A DNA stretch of 64,000 nucleotides, taken from positions 11,984,001-12,048,000 of the forward strand of contig OZ005615.1 of NCBI GenBank assembly GCA_963930655.1. The letters are read 5' to 3'. Shown here piece by piece: positions 11,501-24,086 of this stretch (positions within the stretch are counted from its first letter, which is position 1; each line of letters begins with the position of its first letter). Under the pieces are notes generated by a model that was not told the DNA's origin, did not search any database, and saw nothing but the letters and a program-made list of their open reading frames with translations. The DNA comes from Myrica gale. Its lineage: Eukaryota; Streptophyta; Magnoliopsida; Fagales; Myricaceae. Both the position numbers and the translations under genes were made by a program.

Positions 11501-12816
11501 ATGGACCAAAGCAGCAGCACCACTCCTCTCCTTCGAAAACCTTGGCTCCACCTGAAGACCACCCTCTCCTCCGAGATCCCCGGTGCCGTCGGGGACCTCG
11601 GACATTACCCTCACTCTAGTCTCCCACCTTGACCTCGGCACCACTCATCTTCACCGCTCTCTACAACATCGCCACCGGCCTACTCTTCGACATCCCCATG
11701 CCCGTCCAACCCATGAAGTCCATAGCTGCCGTCGCCGTATCCAAATCTCCCCACCTCTCTGTCCCCCAGCTCGCCGCCGCCAGACTCTCCACAACAGACG
11801 TCCTCCTTGTCCTGGGCTCCACCGGTCTTATGTCCTTCCTATACCGCTTCCTTCCCCTCCCAGTCGTCCGCCGTGTACAGCTCTCTCAGGGCCTCTCCTT
11901 TGCCTTGTCCGCTATCAAATACATCCGCTTCGACCAAGACTTGGCCACTTCCAAGTCTGTCGCCCCTCGTTCCTGGCTCGGCCCCGATGGTCTTCTTGTC
12001 GCTCTCGTTGCTCTCCTATTTTTGGTGCTTACCAATGGCGCCGGTGACACACTAGATGCACGCGACGACTCTGAACAAGTGTTTTCTCCGCGTCGTCGCG
12101 TGTCTAAAAGGTTACAGGTTTTCTCTGCCGTTCCTTCAGCTCTGATTGTGTTCTTAATCGGTATGTTTCTGTGTTTTCTTAGCGACCTTTCTGTCTTCAA
12201 GGATCTTGAATTTGGTCCGTCTAAGATAAGTGTGTTAAGGATTACGTGGGAGGATTGGAAGATCGGATTTTTTCGCGCAGCGATACCACAGATCCCGTTG
12301 TCTATATTGAATTCTGTAATCGCGGTCTGTAAGCTGTCTGGAGACTTGTTCCCAGACCGTGAGGCCTCGGCCATGAAGGTTTCGATCAGTGATGGGATTA
12401 TGAACTTTGTTGGGTGCTGGTTTGGAGCAATGTCGGTGTGCCACGGTGCTGGTGGATTGGCAGGGCTGTACAGGTTCGGGGGTAGGAGTGGCCTTTCTGT
12501 GATGTTTTTGGGGATAGGGAAGTTGGTTCTCGGATTGGTGTTTGGGAACTCGTTTGCGAGGATTTTGGGCCAGTTTCCAATTGGAATTCTTGGGGTGCTT
12601 TTGCTTTTTGCGGGTATTGAGTTGGCTATGGCTCTGAGGTACGTGTTGGTCATGTTTCCAGAGTGCTACTCATTTTGGGCTTGTTTGGATGCAGGCTCTG
12701 GTTCTGATTTTGGGTCATGGTTCTGGTTTTGGTTCCACGAGTTAAACCCAGGTTCAACTTACAGCATGATCCTTTCTGCCGCTCACCCTGCCAGACCATA
12801 CACCTCCACACTCTAA
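11501..12816 (+). pseudogene. MOT2: molybdate transporter MOT2-like, damaged at both ends
   Basis: MOT1/MOT2 proteins are molybdate transporters of the sulfate-permease superfamily; MOT2 acts at the vacuolar membrane in Arabidopsis. An ATG at 11501 opens about 34 family-like residues (MDQSSSTTPLLRKPW..., ending EIPGAVGDLG). The frame then breaks: compared with the family, bases for roughly TYIP are missing near 11602 and two more near 11648. A second frame, open to 12816, carries nearly all of the rest, including the motif PMPVQPMKSIAAVAV and the second motif FGAMSVCHGAGGLAGLYRFG, in which family P and Q are replaced by S and L. After GIELAMALR (about 12645) the protein departs from the family and the last membrane segments are lost. 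GC content is much higher than the surroundings. The long antisense frame is a by-product of this. Probably a pseudogene with an old promoter; a mis-assembled 5' end is the alternative. Confidence 0.8.
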
Positions 12817-12819
12817 TCT

Positions 12820-14830
12820 GACACATGCATTAATTGAGGTAGCAGTCTCAGAAAAAGCACGAGATGTTGTCACCCGTTTAACACAACTGTACATAACTTA
12901 ACTTAATAATTTATGTGGTTTTTTGTGATTTGTTTGTATTTTTATGCATTAAAATATATGCATTTTTATTTTTAGATTTATTATCTTTTAAAATATTATT
13001 AATTTATATATTTTTTATATGAAGTTTTATGTTTATTTTTTCGTTTTCTATTGCTTTATTCTTTATACTTTTTATTCTACGTTTAATAACGTACGCTTTT
13101 ATTCTTTACGCGTGATTTCTTCTCCCCAATGAGAATTCACGCGACTGATGTGGGCAAGCCTGCGCGAGCGAAAGACGAGAGCAAGGCTCTCTCCTCAGAG
13201 GTTTAATAACGTACGCTTTTATACTTTTTGTTCTACGTTTAATATGCAGAGAAGTTCTTTAGCGAGGAAGTTTAAATTAAAAAAGGGGAGATGAACTGGG
13301 CACCCACACACGGAAGATCCATAAATGGAAGACGAGAGCAAGGCTCTCTCCTCAGAGGTTTTTTCTCGCTATATGCTTTTACGCTGGGATCGGTACTATC
13401 GTGGGCAAGAGAGATGAGACCAATGGTGTAGTTCTCCACCATAAAGAAAAGCAGGAGGAAGACGGGCTATTCCAGAATCCACTCGCAAGAGTTTTCTTCA
13501 GCAACCAGTTTTGGGTTGGGTGGGACTTCTCACCTGTAGATATCGTAATAAGGGCATTTCTTTTCGTTACCAGCGGTTTTTACTGTCAAGAGGAATCGAT
13601 TCCCACTGTCTTCTTACTCTACACTTCTCTACTAATTACTTTTGGTATTTTCCCTCATGATCTTTCCAAGGAAAAATGCTATATATACACTTCTCTCTGT
13701 CTCTCTCTCTCTCTCTGTTTCTTTCTCTAACCAAGTCTCTTTCCTTCCTCAAGAAACTTTCGCTCAGAGTGCCTCAGATAGGGGAAGTAAATCGTGCGTG
13801 TGTGCACATTCCTTTCTCACGGTCAATCTCAAAGTAAGCAATTTCTTGTTCACTTCCTGCATTGCGTTGTCGACTTCATCAGTTGCTTACTCTAATCATA
13901 TGAGGTAGAAACCAGTTTGATTTCTGCGAAACTCATCGGCGATGATGGACTCATTCTAAACTGCTTCATCACCTCGTTATCTCATGCGAACGTAACTATG
14001 CTTACTGGTGTACTTCACAGTACTTGGTTGGCGATAAAATGGAGACAATGAGAAAAATTGAAAGAAAACGGAAAGAGAAGTTTTCGTTCCATTGTGTTCA
14101 CTCGTTTGTTTTTTTTTTCAACAGAATCGAGTAGTTACACTGACGCTTTCGTTAAACAACGATTATAATAGAAAAGGCTTTTCAGAATCTGTCAGAGCGG
14201 ATTTCCGACCATGCGACACGTGAGGTGTCAGTAGTACGCGCTGCACTATGCGATGTCGAACTGTCAGTGAAAACGGCTGCTTTTGACAAAATGCATAACC
14301 CACATAACCCTTAACCCACGAACAAACACTGGGTCGTGGGTTGTGGTTCAACTTTCAGAACCTTGACCCATTGAACCAGGACCATGACCCGTTCCCAAAC
14401 AAGCCCAAGAAGCCCTGCCACTGTGGAGGTTTGTATAGAGGCTGGTCTTGACCTTGAAAAAATACCCTGCAAGGAGAAGAACAAAACCAGTGTATGGTAT
14501 TGAAGGAAGAATTGTAGATTTTGAGTCAGGTGACTGAGAATGATGGATTGGGAAGAAACTTGCATTCTGAGAATGTTGATGTTGTAGTGGAGTCCAATCT
14601 TGTGACCAAGATTGAGCCAATGAAGAAAGCTTCAATTGCAGAGTTTTTTTTTTGTAATGGACTTGTAATTCGAGGTTGAGATTTTTGTTTTTTACAGTTT
14701 CTGTAATTTGGATCTCTGGCTTCTGTAATTTGGATCTCTGGCTTTTGTAATTTGGGCTCTGCAGTTTTTTTGTAAACAAAGACAGGCCAACTACGTTTGA
14801 AGCAGTTTGACTTGTGTTTGGTATTTAAAA
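12820..14830. other. intergenic with local duplications and an orphan promoter-like site
   Basis: The segment gtttaataacgtacgctttt occurs at about 13082 and 13201, and the segment gacgagagcaaggctctctc with cctcagaggttt at about 13168 and 13329, giving an interleaved duplication. The plus-strand frames at 13401-13730 and 13642-13908 are not recognisable. At about 13680 ctatatatacac is followed by a long CT-rich stretch, like a plant core promoter plus leader, but no gene follows. The minus-strand frames at 14348-14858 show no family features. Confidence 0.45.
14701..14764 (+). repeat. 22-bp tandem repeat, about 3 copies
   Basis: Two identical units starting ctgtaatttggatctctggc are at 14701-14722 and 14723-14744, followed by a partial, diverged third unit. 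Confidence 0.85.
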
Positions 14831-15474
14831 TGTTAAGAGTCTCACATTGCTTTAGCAATGTGGGCTATTGAAATGAAAGGCTTATAAAAAGGCTTCAATG
14901 TAACTTCATCGAGATATAAGTGAGTAAACAAATTAGCCTATTTGGGCTTTTCCACAGTGGATGCAGGTTTATGACCAAACCATTTAAATTTCTTGTCTCA
15001 CTTATCTCAATTTAAATTTTTTTAATTTTTAATTTTTATTTCTTACATGGTATCGGAGCAAGGTTTTCGGAATTAGTCTGGTTACCTTCTGGCACCTCTC
15101 GGCTTCAGACTGACAATCGCCCAGCACAGCCCGGGAACCATCCAGTAGAGACCGTCGACCATCCGGCAGAGACCGGCGACCGTCCGGCAGAGTCCGACAA
15201 TTTTATTTTCCTTGTTTTTGTAAGTCCAAACTCAAGGTGGGTCTACCTGAGTTTGCGGGGGGAGTGTTGAAAATGTAGTCCCACGTTACTAAAGTAACGT
15301 GGGCAATTGAAACTAATGACTAATAAATAAGTCTAAGCCCCTAAGTAACCTTTTGAATCATAAGTGAGAAAACCGAATGCCCAGTTGGGCCTTCCAACAG
15401 TGGATGTAGGTCAATGACCGAACCACTTAAATATCTTGTCTCGCTTATCTAAAGTTTAAATTTTATTTCTTACA
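14831..15474 (+). mobile_element. TRIM-type small LTR element
   Basis: The 5' LTR is 14831-15047 and the 3' LTR 15265-15474; both start tg and end ttatttcttaca. The 5' LTR is followed at once by tggtatcggagc (15048-15059), a near-perfect primer site for the initiator methionine tRNA, and the 3' LTR is preceded by the polypurine tract gcggggggag (15255-15264). The internal part is only about 217 bp, with repeated ccggcagagaccg-like words and no gene. All structural parts are present, so it looks whole for a TRIM, but the LTRs are well diverged and no matching target duplication was seen, so it is old. Confidence 0.85.
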
Positions 15475-15524
15475 GCATATAAATAAAATCTTAATGAATT
15501 AGTCCAATGTATTTGTTTTCGTAC

Positions 15525-17129
15525 TGAAAGGACACTAACAACACCTTTCTAAAGAGCAAGAGATTGTGCAAAATATATAAACAATCACAACAAAAGAAAT
15601 CAACAGTAAAAGGAGATAGGGTTAGAGAGATAACACCGTGACTTTTAGGTGGTTCGGCTAACTCTTGCCTACGTCCACCCCCAAGGCTATTGACTTCCTT
15701 GGGCTTCCTTCACTATTCTCCAAATAGTAAATACACCTTAGCTTCCGGGGTGCTAAGGAACCATTACAAAGTGTTTTTTGAGCTTACACTTTAACTCACT
15801 CTCACAAATCCTCACAACCTAGAGGATTTCTTCTACCCAACAAGTAGGACAGGTGTTTTTCACAAACACTCACGTGTTTTTCAAGGATGGGTACAAAAGG
15901 GAATATAAGGAAATAGCGCTTTAAGCTGAATAAACAAGTGTGAAGTACTGAGGTGTGTAAAGAGACAAGATATGCAAGAAAGACAACAATTATTTGTAGG
16001 TGAGGACAAGCTTTCCTGGATGATGTAGCTTTTTTTTTTCTTTAAAGCGTTTCTCTCTCTAGAAAGTTAGGGCAGAGTAAATGTCGCACAACCACACCGA
16101 TTTCTCTCTCCATCTTCTTCAATTTAAAGCGTCTAGGGCACCAAGGGTCTTTTGGTAAAGTTTTGAAGCCGTTGGAGGTCATTTGAGACATTTTGAGGAA
16201 GTTTTGAAGTGATGACGACGTTTCCAGAAATTCTGCAAAATAACACAATGTGTCGACACATAGGTTGTATGTGCTGACACATTAAACTAGATCTGAAAAT
16301 AGAGTCTCGGGTGTTAGCTCAATGTGTCGACACTATGGTCCAATGTGTCGACACCTTCAACACTTAGTCAAAAATCAAGTTGAAAGGTTTGAATGTAAAA
16401 AAATCAACTTGAAAGGTTTGAAATGTAAAGTCTCGGGTGTTAGTGTAATGTGTCGACACCATGGTCCTATGTGTCGACACCTCCAACACTTAGCCAAAAA
16501 ATCAAGTTGAATGGATTGGAATGCAAAGTCTCGGGTGTTAGTGAAATGTGTCGACACCTCCAACACTTAGCCAAAAAATCGAGTTGAATGGATTGGAATG
16601 CAAAGTCTCGGGTGTTAGTGCAATGTGTCGACACCATGGTCCTATGTGTCGACACCTCAAACACTTAGCCAAAAAATCGAGTTGAATGGATTGGAATGCA
16701 AAGTCTCGAGTGTTAGTGCAATGTGTCGACACCATGGTCCTATGTGTCGACACCTCCAACACTTAGCCAAAAAATCGAGTTGAATGGATTGAAATGCAAA
16801 GTCTCGGGTGTTAGTGCAATGTGTCGACACCATGGTCCTATGTGTCGACACCTCCAACACTAAGACATAAAAAATTGTTCTTTAACAACATCTATTCCAA
16901 TTCAAAGATTCTCAAAACCAATTGCAATAAAAAAAGGTGATCTTTTAATGAGAATAAAGAGGATAAAAAAGATTGGAGAGTTTTTGTATAGAGAGAACCT
17001 TGATACTAGAAGAAATTCATTTTAAGAGAAGGATTTAAAAATGTAAAATCTAAAGTCCTTCAAAACGTTGAAACTTTGTTATCATCAAAATCATTTATAG
17101 ATTGTTTTCAAAACAACCTTGGGCTAACA
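15525..17129 (-). repeat. 3' LTR of the SIRE-type element
   Basis: Matches 24087-25517 and ends TG...CA when read on the minus strand. It holds a tandem array (about 16305-16870) of a ~98-bp unit; GTGTCGACAC appears 12 times here against 7 in the other LTR, which explains most of the length difference. Confidence 0.92.
16250..16870. repeat. tandem array with the palindrome GTGTCGACAC
   Basis: The unit runs from gtctcgggtgttagtgcaat through one or two copies of the 10-bp perfect palindrome GTGTCGACAC, separated by catggtcctat, then ctccaacacttagcc and a spacer of about 40 bp. Twelve palindromes occur. Open frames on both strands across the array are repeat artefacts. Confidence 0.9.
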
Positions 17130-17699
17130 AGCTCCCCTTGAGAACAAGCTGGAGTTTTTCATAATATTTTTAGCAAAAAGGAACTTTGAGATTTTACAAA
17201 AATTTTGCAAGAGTTCCCTTTGTAAAACGAGGTTTCCCAAAAACTGAAAAGTAAGTACAACACTTCTATGAGCATTCTCCAAACGTCCCAACTACATTAT
17301 TCCAATTAGAACACAAGACTTCATATAACGAAGAGTTGAAAGATAGAATCAACTACCTGAAGCGAGATTTAGGCAAGCGTAATCAAGTGCAAGGCACTTA
17401 CACTTCACAAGTGTTCCCTTAGAACACATTCACTTCAAAAAATATGATCATTCAATATAAGATCATAATGTCACAGTACATTACTAATAAGTAGATAATG
17501 TGTTCTGACGAAAAGAGGATAATATAACAAGAAATGTTCAGAAGAAAATGTTCTCAAAATACAGCTAGGATGTCAGCATATAAATTGGGCACTTTTCTCC
17601 CCCTTTGGCATCATAAAAAATAACAGGGCAAGGGGTAAAGGTGAAAAGAGAAGGCTAGGGAGACCAGGAGGAGGAGGAGGAGGAGGATGATCAACGTCA

Positions 17700-19150
17700 A
17701 ATTTCTTCAATCAATTCATCCAAGTCGTTGAAAACCAATAAGTCCATTTTTCAACCTTAGGACGCAGGTATCGATCCTCTTCCATACGAACCTCGGTAGC
17801 ATCTATGACATCTTGAGCAGAGGTTTTTAATTCATTCACAGTGGTTTGAATCACAGTACTGGCCTGATTGATGCTGTTGTGGACTTGATGTTTGAGAAGC
17901 CTCACATCTTTATCGAGGAGCTTGAAGCGCTCATCATGAGCAGCAAACAGCTGCTTGATATCATCAAAGTCCGTCTTCATATCAAGAGATAATTTCTCCA
18001 GTTGCTGCCCCAACTTCCTTTATTCCTCTTTGATATCCCCAAATGAAGCATCAAGAGATGCATAGTTAGGTTCATGAGGGTGTGAAGGAGGAAGTCGAGA
18101 GGAGGACTCCATATTGAGGGAAGGAAGGGGAGGAGGGGAGAGGGGCATTCTCGGAGTGCGGGTAGCAGGAGTTTGGTTAAAAGTGTCTTCCTCTTCATCG
18201 TCACTAAAAGCATCAGAACCCGACCTCCTATGACTTCGCTTTTGAGGAGTGACATCAGCTTTCTTAACCCATAAATCATCCTCATTTTGCTGGAAGCCCA
18301 TCAACTTCAACATATTTTGATTGTACTCTCTTGTATCCATTGGTGGTACTCTTACTTCACCCTCTAAATCAACCTCAAGAAGTTGAAACACACGGGTGAA
18401 GAACATCCCATATGGCAGCCTTTGGTTTTTCTTCTCATTGGCAGCCTTCATGTGATTGATCATAAGATGACCAAGATTCATGGGAGTACGAGTGATTAAA
18501 CAGTACATAACAAACAAGTCCAAGAAGGTTATGTACTCAAATTTTCCCGTTCTTGGTAGAATAATATTACAAACCATATGATGGAGAATACGTCTAGGGA
18601 TGCTTAAATCACTGGTTGTGGGTTTAAAGATGTCATCAAGGGTTGGATTATCCAAAACAACCCTAAGAATATGTAGAGGATCCACTTCAGACATACCGAC
18701 CCACCATTATTCTCAAAGAATTTCTTCCTATTATCAGGGGCATTTGCCAATGAATTCAAAGAGGAAGTAGATAGATCCAATATTTTCCCATTCACATAGC
18801 TATCAGCATCCTCTGACTTAGAGAACTGAAAATTTGCATATACTAACTTGACTAGGTACACATAGCAGTTCTCTTTAATGGACACAATAGTTTCCCATCC
18901 TTGAAACTCAAACATGTCTTGGAAATCAAATTCACTAGCACTAAACCATTCAAAATCAATCCAACGGCCAGGAAGAACTTTCCTATCACGAAAATCTTGA
19001 GTAAAGCAATTTTTGCATAAACCTGACCTGTAAATATAACCTTCAAGTGTGAGAGGAATCTTTTCGGATACCCTTGCTTTCTTCTTCCCTTTTGAGCCCG
19101 CAGAGGATGGAGTGCGTTGAGAGGAGCGAGTTTGTCGGCTGGAAGACATG
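17700..19150 (-). other. env-like region of the SIRE-type element
   Basis: Located between RNase H and the 3' LTR, where Sireviruses carry a putative envelope-like gene. The readable parts show a basic serine-rich start, a middle part with the block RILHHMVCNIILPRTGKF and later LPYGMFFTRVFQLLEVDLEGE, an acidic/serine stretch, a proline-rich linker and a C-terminal coiled-coil-like part with heptad leucines. The middle block resembles the putative plant transposon protein domain (PF20167 type) also found in the CACTA elements at 29.9 and 62.5 kb. No convincing signal peptide or membrane span was seen. The region looks broken in a few places. Envelope function is not supported by the sequence. 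Confidence 0.7.
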
Positions 19151-19649
19151 GTAGGCTGGGTTTAGAGGAAGAAGGGGCTGCGGCCGGTGGGTTTCTAGAG
19201 AGAGAGAGTGGGTAACCGAAATGTGGAGAGAGAGATTCAGTCGCACGGTTTGGGAGAAGAAGAGAGAGAGAGAAGGCCTTAATGCTGAACCCTAACTTAA
19301 ATGAAATAAATATGTCACCCGTGCCCTTTCCCCTTTTTAAAAACGGTAAACACAAGCAATGTGTCGACACATTGGTCATGCTCCCGAAGCATTCTTAAAA
19401 CATGCTCTCGGGTGAAAGGCTGATGTGTTGACACATGATATCATGGTGTCGACACATGCTTCTTCATTGGTGAAAAGCCATAAAACCAGAAGTGCTGACA
19501 CTTGTTTCACCAAGTGTTGACACATAAAAAAAAAACACAATTTTGAAAAATAGTTTTAAAGCCAACAGTCACACATAAACAAGCAATCATCATTCAGAAA
19601 CATGTATAATGCAATTAGAATTACAATTCAAGAGATAAAACAAGAGTAT

Positions 19650-22400
19650 GAGAATAAATCAATCCAAAGGAAATTTCATCCCGATCTCTTGGCGAATAAA
19701 ACAAAATCTATCCTCATTAAGGGGTTTTGTGAAAATGTCTGCCAACTGAAGGTCGGTATTTACAAACTCAAGAACAATATCCCCTCTTTGAGCATGATCA
19801 CGAATGAAATGATGTTTTATTTCAATGTGTTTTGTCCTAGAGTGCTGAATTGGATTTTTAGTAAGATTTATCGCACTAGTATTGTCACATTTTATTGGGA
19901 TAAGTGAGAAGTGAATATTAAAATCTTCCAATTGTTGTTTCATCCACAATATTTGTGCACAACAATTGCCTATGGCAATGTACTCGGCTTCCGTAGTTGA
20001 TAAAGCTACGAAATTTTGTTTCTTACAACATCAAGAGACTAGTGAGGGTCCAAGAAATTGGCACGCACCATAAGTATTTTGCTTGATTGATGAAGATTTC
20101 CTCATTGCTTTGTTTTATTTGAAGACCAAGGAAGTAATTTAATTCTCACGTGAGACTCATCTCGAATTCACCTTGCATAACTTGAGAAAAATCTTGACAT
20201 AGAGATTCATTAGTAGACCCGAAAATAATGTCATCCACATATATTTGAACTATTAACAATTCATTGTCTTTTTCTTTAGTGAAGAGGGTAGTATCAATTT
20301 TACCTCTTGAAAAACCATTTTTAATGAGAAAAGAGCTTAGTCTTTCATACCATGCTCGAGGTGCTTGTTTTAATCCATAAAGCGCTTTTGTAAGCTTGTA
20401 CACATGATTTGAAAGATTTTTATCTTCAAATCCCGGTGGTTGCTCAACATAAACTTCTTCAGTAAGAAATCCATTTAGAGAAGCACTTTTTACATCCATT
20501 TGAAAAAGTTTGAAATCTTTATAACGTGCAAAAGCGAGAAGCATGCGTATGGATTCTAAACGAGCAACAGGAGCAAAGGTTTCATCAAAATCAATCCCTT
20601 CTTCTTGATTATAACCTTGGGCTACTAATCTTTCTTTGTTCCTCACTACAACCCCGGATTCATCCATTTTGTTTCTAAAAACCCATTTTGTGCCAATTAT
20701 TGGATAATCCTTGGGTCTAGGAACTAGATGTCATACTTGGTTTTTCTCAAATTGTTTTAATTCATCTTCCATAGCATGGATCCAATTTTCATTATCTTCA
20801 GCCTCAGAAAAGTTCTTAGGCTCAAGTTGAGAAAGTAAAGCAAGGTTAATAGATTGATGAACAGAAGATCGAGTCCTTACCCATTTTTCAACATTACCAA
20901 TAATTTGTTGGAGAGGGTGACTCTTGACGTACTTCCAGGATTTTGGTAGATCATCATCATCTTGTGATGCCTCTTCTTGATGCTCTTGAGGTTCTTCCTT
21001 TTGCACAAGTGTCTTCTCATAGTCATTGACAATTGTGAGCTTATCAACCTCTTTATTAAGATCTACATCATCTTCATCATCTTTTCTCATGAGATTGTTA
21101 GATTCATAAAAAACAACATGAACTGATTCTTCAAAAACTACGGTGCATTTATTAAAGGCGCGATAAGCTTTACTAGAAGTTGAATACCCAAGAAATATAC
21201 CTTCATCTGCTTTTGCATCGAACTTACCCAGGTTGTCCTTGTTGTTGTTGAGCACAAAACATTTACAACCGAAAACGTGAAAGTATCCAATGTTGGGTTT
21301 TCTATCATTCCATAGCTCATAAGGAGTTTTCTTGAGAATAGGCCTAATCATGCAGCGGTTCATAACATAACAACTTGTGCTAACTGCTTCAGCCCAGAAG
21401 TAATCAGGCAAGTTGTTTTCACATAGCAAGGTTCTAGCCATTTTTTCAAGAGTCCAATTTTTCCTCTCCACAACACCATTTTGTTGAGGAGTTCTAAGAG
21501 CTGAGAAGTTATGACTAATACCGTTTTCTCCACAAAACTTTTCAAATGTGGAATTTTCAAATTCTTTACCATGGTCACTCCTTATGCTAGAAATAGCAAA
21601 ACTTTTTTCATTTTGAATTCTCTTGCTAAGTTTTTCAAAAGCATGAAAGACTTCATTTTTATGAGCTAGAAATAGAACTCATGTAAATCTACTGAAGTCA
21701 TCAACAACAACAAAACCATAACGTTTGCCACCCAAACTTAAGAGTTCGGGTTGGACCAAATAAGTCCATGTGTAGGAGTTGGAGTGGTCTAAAGGTGGAC
21801 ACAATATTTTTTGGTTTAAAAGATATTTTGGTTTGTTTGCCTTTTTGACATGCTGCACAAATTTTATCCTTTTCAAAAAAGAGATTAGGCAAACCCGAAA
21901 CAAGATTTCGTTTAACTAGTTTAGAAATTAGGTTCATGCTTGCATGAGCAAGTCTCCTATGCCACAACCAACTGTCTTTATCATTTAGAGCTGAAAGACA
22001 TTTTATATTTTCTGAAGAGATACTCTCTAAATGAACAATGTACACATTTTCATATCTATGTCCAACAAATAAAACTTTATTGCTTTCAATATTTTCAACA
22101 AGGCACATTGATGATTCAAAAACGACTCGGTTTCCCTTGTCACATAATTGGCTAATGCTTAAGAGATTATGCTTTAAACCTTTGACAAGAAGCACATTTT
22201 CAATTATGGGATTAGGATACGTACCAATGCTTCCCACACCAAGTATATTCCATTTTTCATTGTCACCAAAAGTAACAGACCCCTTATTCTTAAGACAAAA
22301 GGAGGTAAACCAACTTTTGTCTCCGGTCATGTGCTTGGAGCATCCACTATCAAGTACCCAATGTTCCTTGATGTCCTTGGATTCCAAGCATTCCTGCAAA
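19650..22400 (-). other. pol region of the SIRE-type element
   Basis: Reading on the minus strand: protease-like LDSGCSKHMTG, the GAG-pre-integrase zinc motif LWHRRLAHAS...CAACQKGK, integrase with the block ERKNWTLEKMARTLL and FLGYS, reverse transcriptase with the catalytic [11 protein letters not shown], and RNase H with DIFTKPL at the end. This order defines copia. Broken in several places; a fossil. Confidence 0.9.
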
Positions 22401-22419
22401 AAGGATCAGCTCTTGATCT

Positions 22420-24060
22420 TTGGTACCCAAATCTTTTTGGGTCCATTTGTATTAGATACAAATCCCTTTACTTTATCCTTTTGAATCCTTACAAACTTAA
22501 TCACGTGAGTGGATCCTTTTCTAGTTTGGCATGTGTGTGAGATGTGCCCAAGTTTTCCACAAAAGTTGCATACAAGGAAGGGTATTGACGACTTAATAAT
22601 TATATCAGAATACAATTTTTGATATCCACTAGACTTATAGCCAATTCCGCTTTTGTTGAAACAATATTTTTGCGAACCAAGGAGAATATCAAGATTCTTC
22701 TTTCCTTGAGTAAATTTAGCAATATCTTGAGTAAGAGTTTCAAATTTTTCTTTCAAACAATTGTTTTCCAATTTTAAATCAATTGACTCTTCATGTATTA
22801 CATTTGACTTTTCTTTTGTGACTTTTGCAATATTTTCTTTAAGAGAAACAACTTGGCATTTTAAAGAATCACTTTCTTGAATAAGCAATTCATGGTTCTT
22901 TTTGAGACAACAATACTTTGAAAATATTCTTTTCAACTCAACATGTTGTTCATCAAAGGCATCTTATAGTTCCTCAAAAGTAAAAGAGTCAAATGAAGAG
23001 TTTTGTACCTCATCTTCGTTATCATTTGCCATGAAGCAAAGGTTTGCAATTTCTTCATCGCTTTCACTACTACTTTCATCGGATTCTCCCCATGCCGCCA
23101 AGAATGCTTTCTTTTTGTTTTTGAAATCCTTTGACTTCTTGTAAGTCTCAACCTTTGGGCATTTCTACTTTATGTGACCCGGCTTCTTGCATCCAAAGCA
23201 GATGATTTCATTCTTTTTGCTGCTATCACCTTTGAGATTTGATTTTCTTGGAGGACGTTTATCTCATTGTTTCTTGCGGAAGTACTTCTTGAATCGCTTA
23301 GTAAATAAAGTCATTTCCACATCGTCCTCAGAGGATTCATCCTCACTAAAGTATGTGGCCTTTAGGGCTACACCCCTTTTTCCTTTGCCTTCATCTTCAT
23401 CTCCTTTAACTTGATTCATCTCATGGGTCATGAGAGATCCCATGAGCTCGTCCAAGGAGAGTTTCGTCAAGTCCTTGGCTTCTTGGATTGCAGTGACCTT
23501 GGGTTCCCAAGCTTTAGGAAGACACCTGAGAATCTTTCTTACCATTTCATCGTTAGTGTACTCTTTACCAAGAGATTTAAGCTCATTAATGATATCAGTA
23601 AAGCGAGTAAACATAGAAGAGATAGATTCATCAGATCTCATCTTAAAAAGTTCATAGCTATGAACAAGCATTCTAATCTTGCTTTCTTTTACCTGATCCA
23701 TACCTCCATGGGATACTTGAAGTTTATCCCAAATTTGTTTTGCAGTATCGCATCCAGAGATACGATTGAACTCGTTTGAATCAAGAGCACAGTATAGAAC
23801 ATTCATAGCCTTAGCATTTAGAGACATGAGCTTAAGATCATTCTCATCAAAATCTTTCTCTTCCTTGAGCTTTCCATCGGCTCCTTGAGGAAAACGAAGT
23901 CCTCTTGAAATGATCCTCCACAGATCATAATCAACGGCTTGGATGTAGATTCTCATCCTAGCCTTCCAATAGTTATAGGAGGTTCCATTAAGCAAGGGAG
24001 GTCGATTTGTCGACTGCCCTTCAGCTAAGGAGGTGCTTACTAGGGTTGTCATATAAAAGA
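22420..24060 (-). other. gag region of the SIRE-type element
   Basis: The N-terminal part (about 23.3-24.06 kb) is a UBN2/DUF4219-type gag with LNGTSYNYWKARMRIYIQ and AKQIWDKLQVSHGG. Further on come zinc-knuckle motifs (a CFGC..PGH type near 23.18 kb and CNFCGKLGHISHTC near 22.55 kb) separated by a coiled-coil-like region. Part of the broken gag-pol of this element. Confidence 0.88.
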
Positions 24061-24086
24061 GGTGTAGCCTCAGCTCTGATACCAAT

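Noticed and set aside
11886-12653. 255-codon minus-strand open frame
   Set aside because: It lies exactly antisense to the MOT2-like gene, whose high GC content makes antisense frames long; no family features.
14348-14858. Minus-strand frames of 143 and 110 codons
   Set aside because: Partly made of the 22-bp tandem repeat and without family features.
16322-16860. Several overlapping small frames on both strands
   Set aside because: All are translations of the ~98-bp LTR tandem repeat.
16250-16870. Regular repeats with spacers, CRISPR-like at first sight
   Set aside because: Units and spacers are both repeated, the array is inside an LTR, and the DNA is a plant genome.
17700-19150. True viral envelope gene
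   Set aside because: No signal peptide, membrane anchor or cleavage-site pattern; the middle part matches a transposon protein instead.
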